Assembly: GCA_018857735.1 (NCBI GenBank)
Contig: JABMCL010002745.1
Location: 225,001 to 289,000, forward strand
Length of the DNA stretch: 64,000 nucleotides
From: Alviniconcha marisindica
Taxonomy: Eukaryota; Mollusca; Gastropoda; Provannidae
Direction of reading: 5' to 3'
The position numbers and the translations under genes were made by a program. Each line of letters begins with the position of its first letter. Positions within the stretch are counted from its first letter, which is position 1. The notes beneath the pieces are model-generated. The model was given only the letters and a program-made list of their open reading frames with translations, did not search any database and had not been told where the DNA came from. This document shows, piece by piece, positions 53,790 to 64,000 of the stretch.

Positions 53790-54400
53790 ATCAGTGCTTT
53801 GTGTGTAGTGTTTAATTCTGTTTGTCATTGTAATTATGATTCAGAGTATTAACCATGCAAAATACAAGAACGGATACAAATGGAAGCTTAAAGCGGACCT
53901 GTTCAACTCGGATGTTTCAGCTCAGTCACTGAGTTTGAATCGCCACCAAATACACATGCATGAAATTACCACTCTCACTGACTGCTGTACAGATCATTAT
54001 ATCAAAGTTTAAGTCTCATGCTCGAGAAGAAAATGGTTCTAGCTGATGTAACAATTCATCAATGCCATATATTTTTTATTAGGATCCATTTGCAGTTTTA
54101 TTTGCCAGCATCCAGAAATCATGCATGCGTAATGTTATCATTAATATGCCTGAATCAAGGACACTGAAGTCATCAAACATAAACATTAGAGAGAAAAAAA
54201 AGCAGTATGAGCTAACACAAAAGTAAGAAATAAACAGGGTTGGCCATTTTCGTACCCAAGTGAAATAAGCCTGACAAAGACTGTGATTACGATGAAGTTG
54301 TGTGACACATCACCTGACTTGGACTATTTGTTTCGTTGGAAATCTGCAGAGTGTAGCATGCAGAATTTACACCTTACACCAGACTGCAAATTAGAAGTCG
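53790..54400. other. No gene recognised
   Basis: AT-rich, no splice-supported exon, no tandem structure, followed by a (TA)n tract at 54412-54446. Confidence 0.5.
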
Positions 54401-54407
54401 TGACCAG

Positions 54408-54448
<41 letters not shown>

Positions 54449-54709
54449 TTATCTGTGGATCTTGGAAGATTAGTCGACTATAACAAGAATGCTTGCAAAA
54501 GTTGGAAAACATTGCACATAAACTCTGGACCTGCCTTTAAGGAGCAGAAAGTACCCCTCCCCCCCTTGTTAAAGTCAAGAGAGTAATGAAGCAGTCCAAA
54601 GTGAGATCTCTCACACAGTGTCAGTGACTTTAAAATGCCATTTTCTTTTCCTCCCATAAAAACAAATATGGATAAGCTCAAGTTCTGACCTGTGTGTAAT
54701 ATATCAGCC

Positions 54710-55100
54710 ATGTCCACTAAGCACGACTTGTCATGTCAATTAAGCATGACTAGTCGTGTCAACCATGCATGACTTGTCATACCAACCATGCACGACTTGT
54801 CAACTACGCATGACTTGTCATGTCAACTACGCATGACTTGTCATGCCAACTACGCATGACCGGTCATACCAACCATGCATGACTTGTCAACTACGCATGA
54901 CTTGTCATGTCAACTATGCATGACCGGTCATGCCAACCATGCATGACTTGTCATACCAACCATGCATGACTTGTCAACTACTGTCATGTCAACTATGCAT
55001 AACTTGTCATGCCAACCATGCACGACTTGTTGTGTCAACCAAGCATGACTTGTCGTGTCAACCAAGCATGACTTGTTATGCCAACTAAGCATGACTTAAC
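54710..55100. repeat. About 25-bp tandem repeat, about 16 copies
   Basis: Unit 'gcatgacttgtcatgccaac' plus 'ya.gc', with 'ccggtcat' variants. Each unit carries the near-palindrome atgacttgtcat. Confidence 0.9.
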
Positions 55101-55474
55101 TGTCACATAGGCCTCTGGCAAGATCTGGTTGGTAAAACAGTACTCCCTCTCCTCACAGAAACCAAGCTGGAATAGGATCAGTGAAAAAGGCCGCACATAA
55201 AGATTTTTTTTTTTTAATGCTTTTTTTTTTTTTTTTTTTAATGCAGAAGAAAAAGCAATGGCAGTTTAAAAATAATTATTAAAAAGAAAAAAGAAAAAGA
55301 GTCTAATATCACCTTGCTGTGAACAGATATCAGATAAAACCCTGACCGATCATTTTTTTTTAAAAAAGAGGACAGAAATAGAATGAACGGTAATGGCAAG
55401 AATGAAAGATGTAACAGTAATGGCAACCCGAAGCGTCACCTACACTTTCTGAAGCAATAATCTCCAGGGGCTAT

Positions 55475-55740
55475 TTTACAAAAGCAACGGTTCTAACAGC
55501 ACTGAAGGACTGTTGGAGTCCGGATACATGGCCGCCCCAAGGTACAAAGCAACGGTTCCAACAGCACTGATTGGATGTTTGAGTCCCGATTCATGGCTGC
55601 CCCAAGGTACAAAAGCAACGGTTCCAACAGCTCTGATCGAATGTTTGGGTCCCCGATTCATAGCTGCCCCACGGTACAAAAACAATGGTTCCAGCAGCTT
55701 TGGCTGGATGATTGGGCCCTGATTTTTGGCTGCCCCACGC
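55475..55740. repeat. About 65-bp tandem repeat, 4 copies
   Basis: The unit contains agcaacggttccaacagcac, then gattcatggctgccccaagg. Decaying outward; a more diverged copy continues to about 55830. Confidence 0.88.
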
Positions 55741-55829
55741 CTTAAGTGTCATGGTTCCGCAGTCTCTGGTGAATGAGATATTTAGGCCTGGGTCAACGAC
55801 TGGCACGACAACGCCTCAAGACATGGCTC

Positions 55830-56290
55830 CAGTAGCACTGCCGTAAGCATCGACCCAACAACTGATACAGTGCCAGCTGACAGGCATGGCAAAATTAAAG
55901 CGCCAATGCTGAGATGTTTAAGTCCTTGCATAACAGACTTGCACCCACAACAAAAACCGTAACAGACCTGGTTTCAGTAGCGTTGCCGGTAAGAATAGAT
56001 CCACCTATGACAGGCACGTTTCTGCCCAATACACACGGCCAGGTAGCAACTGATGCTGGGAAACGCATAAAAGGTCCAACAGAACGCCATTTATCAGGAC
56101 AAAAAGACAATTCATTACATCACGCCTACTACACGTCATTGTCATGCCAACATTCTTCCAAGCACTGGACAGGAAAACAACATAGCTCAACAACAACAAA
56201 ACAGAGAAGTTATTTCACTTCTAGTCTTGTTTTTCACCATTTAACTGTTGTTGAAGCGTTATTTTGTAGCTTGACAAAGTAGCTTACCCC
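55830..56290. other. Unassigned stretch with a 122-codon plus-strand ORF
   Basis: The ORF at 55914-56282 reads APTTKTVTDLVSVALPVRID. No domain is recognised, and there are no strong splice sites. Its first part overlaps a weak repeat, so it is probably not a gene. Confidence 0.2.
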
Positions 56291-56350
56291 CAAAAAACAG
56301 TTCGTGTTTTTGTCCTCATCAATAGCCTTCTGTTGAACCTTTCATGTGTT
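56210..56350. repeat. Dispersed repeat, copy 2 of 3
   Basis: 'tttttcaccatttaactgtt' and 'gttgaagcgttattttgtag', related to 8785 and 59440. Confidence 0.5.
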
Positions 56351-56689
56351 GGGATCTTGTTTTAGAACGCTAGCCGTCACTCTTGTTTCAGATTTTTGCT
56401 GAGATATTGTGTTCATCCACAACAGACCTGTACTTGTAACAATGTCTACAGGACATGGTTTGCTCTGTTTCTAACGCCGCCTTTCTTTGAATGTTTCTTT
56501 TACGCCGCCTTTCTTTGCATGTTTTTTTTTTTATGCCGCCTTTCTTTGCACATTTTATTTGCCTCAGTTTCTTCTCCCGATTCCTTCGTTTCTCACAGGA
56601 CCGGCTGGGAGGGAAGGGGGCGACACATGCGCTGTTGACAGCGAACAGTCAGGGCGGAAGGTCATCACTGTAAAAACATGTACAAGCTA

Positions 56690-57000
56690 ACCTTCAGTCA
56701 TGTATGTCATCTTACACTGATGACCTTCTGTCATGTCTTCATATACACTGATGACCTTCTGTCATGTCTTCATATACACTGATGACCTTCTGTTGTGTCT
56801 TCATATACACTGATGACCTTCCATCATGTCTTTGTGTACAATGATGACCTGTCATTCATGTCTTTGTGTACAATGATGACCTGCCATTCATGTCTTTGTG
56901 TACAATGACCTTCCATCATGTCACTGTATACAATGATCTTCTGCCATGTCTGCATACACAGTGACAATCTGTAGTCACGTCTTCATATACAGAGCCCAAC
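56690..57000. repeat. About 31-bp tandem repeat, about 9 copies
   Basis: The unit is tgatgaccttctgtcatgtc plus ttcatatacac, shifting to 'tttgtgtacaa' variants. Confidence 0.9.
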
Positions 57001-58760
57001 AGGTGAGGCTAAAGTGCACCTGATGCAATATTTTGGAAGGTATATCAATTCTAAATGTGGAGAGAAAAAAAGGGCGGGAAGTCACAATTGAAAAACTCTC
57101 ATAGTGATGAATAATAAGATCAAGACCTATTCTTCACCAAGATGGATTTCCTGTTGATGAATCTGAGAAAGTGGCATTGGATGTACAAGCTCTCTTTTTA
57201 TTTTTCCCATAAAAAGAAAAAAGAAAAGCAAACAAAAGAAAGAAAATATTTACAAGGTACAAAACACAAAAATGCTTTGAACATAAAGATCGTTGCTGCT
57301 CGTCTGTGTGTGTGCGCGTGCGCGGGCATGAGCATTTTTTTTTTTTTTTACAAACAAGGCCAACTATTATTATACACTCCATGTTACATGATTTCTTTTT
57401 GTACAACATTCAACAGTTCATCTAATTCTCAAGGCTATAAACATGAACTCAGCGCGTCTACTTAAAGCACTTAAAATTCATACCAACCATTTAAACTTCA
57501 TCTAACTCTGCTGTGTCTTTCTGACAAAAACACATCTCATTGTCCTAGTGGTAAACTACGACCAAGGAAATGAATAGAATAACATGCTGCACATGGAATG
57601 TTTCAGTCATGTATTTTTCAAAAACAAACAAAAAAGCGACTCCAACATGTTCACCCTTATAAATACTGAAAACAGCAGAATCCTGTTGCCTTGTCTTGGT
57701 TTCATTCCGAATCAACAATGTGGCCATCGTCACACAAAAAATTCTCTGGCAAAAATTAAAAGCAGTACTCTGTATTCAGATTAGAATTCATATGCTGTCT
57801 TTGCTCACTTGATATCAATTGTCAGACATAAAAAATCAATTGCACACAGTTAGTCCATAAATGAAAAAACAGAATGCTTCCGGAGCTATTGCTGCAAGGA
57901 TGAGGAGTCAGAGGAGCACTGGCGGCTACGTGAAAATAACTAAGCTATTGTTTGAATACAAAAGTACTGATGGGGTGAAGCACGATGTCCTCGCCCACCA
58001 CCCACGCTTCGCGCGGTCACAAGCACTGGTTAAGTACAGCCAACAAGGTTAGAATCTCTCCCGTCCCTAACAGGCCTACTCGCCTCCGTGTACGTTAAGC
58101 AACAAAGTCTCTCTACCCCCCCCCCCCTCCACAGCAATCAGAATCTCTAAAATCAAACCACCGAAGGAGCTGCAGAAGTCTCAATGCTGACCACCACCTT
58201 CTGGAAATCACACAATTAGCAAAAACCACAGCCAGACCGTAAGCAGATGTATGTACACCAAACAGAAGGTTAGCTCTGCACACAAATGTTCCGCTTCAAG
58301 CACTGTAGCACCAGCAGACACTGTCGGTATCCTCCTCCGCGCATTAAAAAAACTGACAGACTCCCTGTCAGTCAAGCATTTCACTGTTACGCAAACAGGT
58401 GAACAAGCAGAATTCATTTCCAGAACCCAGGGGTTGAGCTGATGAAGGCGGAGATCAAAGTCCAACTGGATGCGGGTCCAAGTTTCCACGATAAGACCCA
58501 GGTTGCTGGGGACACCCTTCCCTAAGTATGCCATCTTCACAAAGACTGCTGCTGCTGCTGTTCACTCAACATCCCTTACAACTGGTCCCTGATGACCTCT
58601 ACACCTTGCCTGCAACGCTTGCATAGTGCAGCATCTAGGTCAATCTGTGTCACGAGCTAAAAATAACTGAGGTAAAAATGGATTCCATCCCATTTCAAAC
58701 AGACTATAAACAAGAATTACCTGGAGTGACCCATTCTTCAAGTAACACTCCAGGATTTAA
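57000..58760. other. Low-complexity and unassigned sequence, no supported gene
   Basis: AT-rich, with a CT/C run at 58105-58130. A 110-codon minus-strand ORF (58208-58540, including GVPSNLGLIVETWTRIQLDF) overlaps a 63-codon plus ORF. Neither shows a known domain. This could be UTR of a gene beyond the right edge. Confidence 0.3.
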
Positions 58761-58774
58761 AAAAAAATTAACTG

Positions 58775-58995
58775 CTGACTTTTTGCACCCTTGCTAGTTG
58801 GCAACCAGACTTTTTGCACCGTTGCTAGTTGGTAACCAGACTTTTTGGACTGTTGCTAGTTGGTAACCGGAATTTTGAACTGTTGCTAGATGGTAACCAG
58901 GCTTTTTGAACTGTTGCTGGTTGGTAACCAGACTTTTGAACTGTTGCTATTGGTAACCAGACTTTTGGAACTGTTGCTATTGGTAACCAGACCTA
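58775..58995. repeat. About 33-bp tandem repeat, 7 copies
   Basis: The unit is actttttgcaccgttgctag plus ttggtaaccag, with 'tgaactg' variants. Confidence 0.92.
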
Positions 58996-59439
58996 ACATC
59001 TGACCTTTAGATGTAACGCACGTGTGACCTGGGTTAGTGAAATGGTTCCCTGATGCTGCGCCAGGCCACATCGCTCACCTGGTTCCCCCAAAGACGTCTG
59101 TACACATCAGCAGCTGTCTGTTGCTCTGGCCAAACAAACTCCTCACCCAACGTTAGAAATGGGGTGAGCAGGGGGGTCAACTTTTACCCCCCCCCCCCCC
59201 CACTCCCTAGAGTTACATCCCCTACTGGTACCCCCACCCCAAGATGAAGGTCCATTTTCAAGTGACGAAAATTTGCCTTTATTTTACCACACACAAAAAA
59301 TAAAAAAATGACAGGTGAAGTAACTTATCTTTTTGTTGTTGTTGTTGTGTTCAGTGCTTTTCGTTGTTGTTGTGTTCCGACTCTTCCGGAAAGCGCTGAA
59401 CACAACAACAAAAACAGAAGTTCACCTCTCATATCATTT

Positions 59440-59560
59440 TTTCAGTTTTTAACCGTTTCACTGTTGTTTAAGTGGCGTTTTGTGGCCCGAAGAATGGGCG
59501 CTTCCCTGAAAATTTGCATCGTGTTGTCTAAGTCATAACACAGGTGTTTGGATTTTACCA
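59440..59560. repeat. Dispersed repeat, copy 3 of 3
   Basis: 'ttcactgttgtttaagtggc', 'gttttgtggcccgaagaatg' and 'cttccctgaaaatttgca', related to 8785 and 56210. Preceded by inverted 'gttcagtgcttttc' and 'gaaagcgctgaac' arms (59350-59403). Confidence 0.55.
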
Positions 59561-60270
59561 CAAAAGGATCACTTTTTTTTCTCCAAAGCTCAGCACCTGT
59601 GCGAAAGTGGAGGTGGCCGTCCTGGGCTCCCTGTCCCTAACAGTCCGTACAGTCTCTGCGGACGCAGAGCAACACTGAACGAACCTTCTTCTTTTCTCAC
59701 AAAAGTGAACATAAACCGCAAGGTATCGATTTACACAAGTTATCAAGTCATACACGTTGGTAGCAGGACTCCCAAAAGCGTCCTGCCCCACGGCGCTTGG
59801 ACCTCATGGCAGCACAGGGCACTTACAATGTTCATCGTTATCATCACGTGCAGAAAACAAGTGCATTGAGCCCCTTCCATTACAAAGCATGCGGAACCGT
59901 ACAATCGCCTTGGATTGCACTTATCACAAAACAACTTCTTTTTTAAAGCTGCAACATACAAAACTACAGTACAATTAACACGTAGGCACACGTAACAGGG
60001 CAAGCTAAAATCCTAATCCAAGAGACAGAATCTTCAGTGACGCAGGCAGGGTTCGTACGAGACCTCCTCTTCAAATTTCCCACACTTAAAGACCATTTTC
60101 TCACCCCAAGTTACTGCTTCGAGTTACACAAATAACGTAAACACCAAGATTAGCATCTGGGAGATGGACTCCATTCAACTTTTCCGGACTAATCTCGAGA
60201 CACACTTCTTTCATTGTGGTTTTGGAATTCTGCTTCCCATTTGTCAGTAATGTGTGTGCACTCTGCTTGT
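59560..60270. other. No gene recognised
   Basis: Mixed unique sequence without tandem structure. No exon with supporting splice sites and recognised protein. Confidence 0.45.
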
Positions 60271-60279
60271 GCTTCTTAC

Positions 60280-60480
60280 AATGTACGTGCGAGTGTGCAT
60301 TTAAAGTTACTGGACTTCTTACAGCGTGTGTGAGTGTGCATTTGAAAAGTTATTGCGATTCTTACAGTGTGCGTTTTAAAAGTTATTAGACTTCTTACAG
60401 TGCGCATTTTAAAAGTTATTAGACTTCTTACAGTGTACGTGAGTGTGCCCTTTAAAAGTTATTGTGCTTTTTATGGCGTG
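60280..60480. repeat. Degenerate about 45-bp tandem repeat
   Basis: 'agttattagacttcttacag' followed by a 'tgtgcgttttaaa'-like stretch, 4-5 diverged copies. Confidence 0.75.
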
Positions 60481-60599
60481 CCTGTGTAAAAAACAAACGT
60501 ATGCTTCTTTCTCCCCAACCCCTGCGCTGTGAACAGGCATGTTCTTGTGCGGAAGTTTTTTTAATTTTTTTATCAGCATTATAAAAGATCATTCACTGA

Positions 60600-61060
60600 C
60601 ACCCTGTTGACTACCCCTTCATCTGATGACCTCCAGGGTATTTCGTCCGGTGTGCCTGCGAGTCAAGACAATCGACCAACAAGACATACTGTTATTCACT
60701 GCGCGTGCAATTTGCGGACCTCCACACCACTCCTGGTCCGGATCCCAGTGCTCTTCAGATTTCCCCTACTGCAGACTATTGGCCGACCATTCCCATGAAA
60801 CCATCAGTTCTCCCAAACTTGGAGGTGACCCGCTCCGAAGATGCATGCGCCACGCTGCCCGTGTGGCAGGTAATGAAACAAAGTGGCCACGCAGGCGATC
60901 CTCTCACCCTACGGAATGCATTTGTTGATGCACGGTCGCACGTACCGGTGAACCCCCGAGAGGTCAGCTGGGGCAGGCCACAGCTACAAAGACTGCACGA
61001 ACCCTGGACGAAAGTAATGCATTGTGAAATAAGGCTGCATCTCTGGACTCAATAACACTG
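60600..61060. other. GC-richer unassigned stretch with dispersed-repeat end
   Basis: Open plus-strand frames (for example PGPDPSALQISPTADYWPTI) but no recognised domain. The 3' part 'accctacggaatgcatttgt' matches the repeat at about 25600, so it is probably a transposon relic rather than an exon. Confidence 0.35.
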
Positions 61061-61077
61061 CGCGAGGACAAGCATGG

Positions 61078-61695
61078 GTCAGCTCTTGACCACCCGGACA
61101 ACCAGGCGACCAACCACCCGGACAACCAGGCGACCGACCACCCGGACAACCAGGTGACCGACCACCCGGACAACCTGGTGACCACCCGGACAACCTGGTG
61201 ACCATGAGGACAACTGGGCAACTACAAGGACAACTAGGTGACCACAAGGACAACCAGGTGACCATGAGGACAACTAGGTGACCACAAGGACAACTAGGTG
61301 ACCACAAGGACAACCAGATGACAAGGACAACCAGGTGACCACAAGGACAACTGGGTGACCACAAGGACAACTAGGTGACCACAAGGACAACTAGGTGACC
61401 ACAAGGACAACCGGGTGACCACAAGGACAACCAGGTGACCACAAGGACAACCAGGTGACCACAAGGACAACTAGGTGACCATAGGACAATTAGGTGACCA
61501 CAAGGACAACCAGGTGACCACAAGGACTACCAGGTGACCAGGAAACAACTAGGTGACAACAAGGACAACCAGGTGACCACAAGGACAACCAGGTGACCAC
61601 AAGGACAACCAGGTGATCATAGGACAACCAGGTGACCACAAGGACAACCAGGTGACCATAGGACAATTAGGCAACCACAGGGACAACTAGGTAGG
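61078..61695. repeat. 20-bp tandem repeat, about 30 copies
   Basis: The unit is accacaaggacaaccaggtg. At the left edge units read accacccggacaaccaggcg. Minus-strand ORFs are artefacts. Confidence 0.94.
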
Positions 61696-63050
61696 AAGAC
61701 AAGCGTACTGGCTATTCTGCAGTCCATAACATAGTCTTTCAACAACAAACATTCACATGGCATCTTTGTTTTCTTGTGTCTTGGACAATAAAACTGGACA
61801 TGTTGCAGGCTTTATCATGGTTGAGCTGAATTCACACATGATAAACGTATGTACAGGTGAATGACTTATGACTGTTCCCATCATCCATCATCAAGCTACT
61901 GAAACCGATTTAAAAAAAAAAAATGGACATAGGCCTAAGCACATGCATGTATCACTTACAAAATGGCCCGTGCAGTTATCAACTCAGGAAGTTTCAACTT
62001 CCGATCAAATTCAACGCAACACGTACAAGTTGTGCTGAGTGTAACTCCATGCTTTAAATTTTTTTACTTGGCAACATTTGGGATTGGTGGGCCTTCGAAA
62101 CACTTTTCCCCCCCCAACAGAACATAACGACAGTCGCTGCAGTGGAACCAACTCTTTAAAAAAAAATCCATTCATGGCAAAGTGAGGCAGATTACATCTC
62201 TCCTGCCCCCTCGCCTTTCCCCAGTACTTCCGTTTGTTGTAAGCACTTTGTCATAAAGAAGTTCCATTCTTCCTCTAATGTCACTGTCCAAAGAAAAGAA
62301 ATCAAATAAAATGAGACAGAATGGAATTCAACATAAACAAAATGAAAAATAAAATTAGAAAATGGATATAAAAATGCCATGTTGCATGACCCCCAGGAAA
62401 AGCAGTTTCCACATCAATGACTGTCATTGATAGTTGATAGTATCAACCATCCACATTTTCTCTGTAAAAGCTTGGTAACAAGGTGCAGTTCGGTGCACAT
62501 CGAAATGTTCATAACAAAGCTTACAGAAAACAAAACAAACAAAAAACATATGAACAACCAAGAAAAAGAAAACTGGAAACTAAGACAGAGAACAGAACAA
62601 ATGATGTAAGGAAAGTGTGAATAAACATGCCAACCCGTTGTTCAGTGAGAACAGAATCTCAAGATGATCATCTCATCCATTATTATTCAAAACAATTTTC
62701 ACTTCAGTCCAAAACAGTAACCCCCTACCCCCACTGACTACGTTCAATCTACACAAGCCAAACGCTTTATTTCTAACACATCAAACTGTACAACAATAAT
62801 ACCACTCACATACATACACACTTAACTGTACAACAATTTACACCACAGAATGCACAGAATGCATCAAGTACACTTGATTGTACAAGTAATACATTGCTGA
62901 TCTATAAATCAGTAGTACATGTATGGGTTCTCTATAAATACAATGAATGCATGATGACAGAAAATAGTCCACAGGGAAGTTGCATTTGCAGCAGTACCCC
63001 AAAACCAATGGAACTTCAAGCCTGTGATAGTGACAGTTTCCATTTTATTG
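61695..63050. other. AT-rich sequence without recognised gene
   Basis: No splice-supported exon, no strong tandem repeat, several A-rich tracts. It could be intron or long UTR of a gene beyond the right edge. Confidence 0.45.
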
Positions 63051-63059
63051 TGCAAATCT

Positions 63060-63335
63060 ATTCCAACTGAAAGTTCTATGCCTCGCAAGGGCAACAAATG
63101 CACAAAACCAAGGAGAATTAATGTTACAACAACAAAAAGCTCACAAGGGCAACAAACGCACAAAAACATAAAGAACATTAAATGATTAATCTAACAATAA
63201 CAAATAAATAGCCCACAAAGGTAACAAACACACAAAAACAAAGGAACATTAATGTTACAATAACAAATAAATAGCCCACAAGGGCAACACATGCACAAAA
63301 ACAAAGGTACATTAATGTTACAATAACCAGGAAAT
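63060..63335. repeat. About 65-bp tandem repeat, 4 copies
   Basis: The unit contains cacaagggcaacaaacgcac, then 'ggaacattaatgttacaata'. Confidence 0.9.
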
Positions 63336-63424
63336 AACAAAACAAATAAAAAAGGAGAAAAAAGGACGCATTCAAAAGAACTCTAAACTGGCTGGGGAAA
63401 CTCCAAAGTGGTTGCAACACATGT

Positions 63425-63665
63425 ACAGCATACAATTCCAGTCTCAAACAGTGCACGGAAATAAATAGACAGCCTTCTAGTCAAAGACATAAACAGGACT
63501 GGAAAATGAATACACAGACTGCTATCCAAAGACACAAACAGCACAGAGAAATAAATACAAAGAATGCTATTCAAAGATAGAAACAGTAAAAACAACAACT
63601 GACTACTTGCTATTCAAAGACATAAACTGGGGAAAGAAATAAGTACACAAACTTCTATTCAAACA
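63425..63665. repeat. About 47-bp tandem repeat, 5 copies
   Basis: Unit 'ctattcaaagacataaacag' then 'gaaataaatacacaaa', with variable spacing. Confidence 0.85.
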
Positions 63666-63669
63666 CACA

Positions 63670-64000
63670 CACAAAAACCAGATATAGTTTGACTTGTCAA
63701 CAAGTTGTGATCCCATTTGTTTTCAAATTCACATACCAGGTGACATTTTGTGTGTGCAACCATTTCCCAGTAGATACACATGACTGCGCATATATGTTTG
63801 CAAGCAAGCATCCCCTCACCATTCAGTTAGCTGCACTTGGACTTCAGTGAGAATTTCATGTGCAATACAGTTTATTTTGATAAGCATTCTGATTGTGATT
63901 TCATTTCTGACAATTCAAAAGTTTAATAGGCCACATGTCACCTCCAACAGACACACTTCCGAGCAAACTCCAAGCATTTGTTTACAACATCCTTCCTGCA
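63670..64000. other. No feature recognised at right edge
   Basis: AT-rich unique sequence. No exon with a recognised protein product. Confidence 0.5.

Noticed and set aside
58208..58540. 110-codon minus-strand ORF as a possible gene
   Set aside because: No recognised domain, overlapping plus-strand ORF, hydrophobic tail from AT-rich sequence, no splice or promoter support.
60705..61055. 116-codon plus-strand ORF
   Set aside because: Its 3' part matches a dispersed repeat at about 25.6 kb and no domain is seen; more likely a transposon relic.

Overview
This is a eukaryotic genomic window, not bacterial. It contains two spliced genes with consensus GT-AG introns, and very large amounts of tandem repeat, microsatellite (CA/GT, CAT, CAG/CAC), homopolymer G/C runs and small transposon relics. 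Both proteins are animal proteins. The dispersed repeat style (foldback MITEs, long CA/GT tracts, LINE tails) and the intron structure suggest a lophotrochozoan, most likely a gastropod mollusc. That taxonomic guess is inference.

Two genes are arranged head to head, with only 111 bp between their start codons (39395-39505). On the minus strand, from 39394 down to 8590, lies the N-terminal part of DEPDC5/Iml1, the GATOR1 subunit that restrains mTORC1. I resolve 20 exons (2101 nt, 700 codons) whose phases all join without a frameshift. The gene runs off the left side: the SHEN, DEP and C-terminal domains were not found here. On the plus strand, from 39506 to 48042, lies a complete six-exon AIP gene (aryl hydrocarbon receptor-interacting protein, FKBP-like plus TPR co-chaperone), 999 nt including the stop, 332 aa.

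Layout: 1-8.6 kb holds no recognised exon, and contains tandem arrays, a piggyBac-like MITE and a half foldback element. 8.6-39.4 kb is DEPDC5, with almost every intron filled by one or more minisatellites. 39.4-48.0 kb is AIP, with introns 3, 4 and 5 largely made of minisatellites. 48.0-50.4 kb is a downstream repeat field. 50.4-64 kb has no convincing host gene, but holds LINE reverse-transcriptase tails, a tRNA-like SINE head, a foldback MITE, a roughly 490-bp inverted-repeat element carrying a SAP-domain start exon, and many more tandem arrays.

The most striking pattern is that several minisatellites are not merely intronic. Their repeat unit overlaps an exon edge, so the authentic splice donor or acceptor plus some coding bases has been copied many times into the intron. 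Clear cases are DEPDC5 exons 4, 7, 10 and 19 and AIP exons 4 and 5; the AIP stop codon is copied in the same way. In two arrays (9.44-9.90 kb and 46.2-46.8 kb) each unit carries an acceptor, a micro-exon whose length is a multiple of three, and a donor. These are candidate families of cassette micro-exons. Whether they are spliced cannot be decided from the sequence alone.
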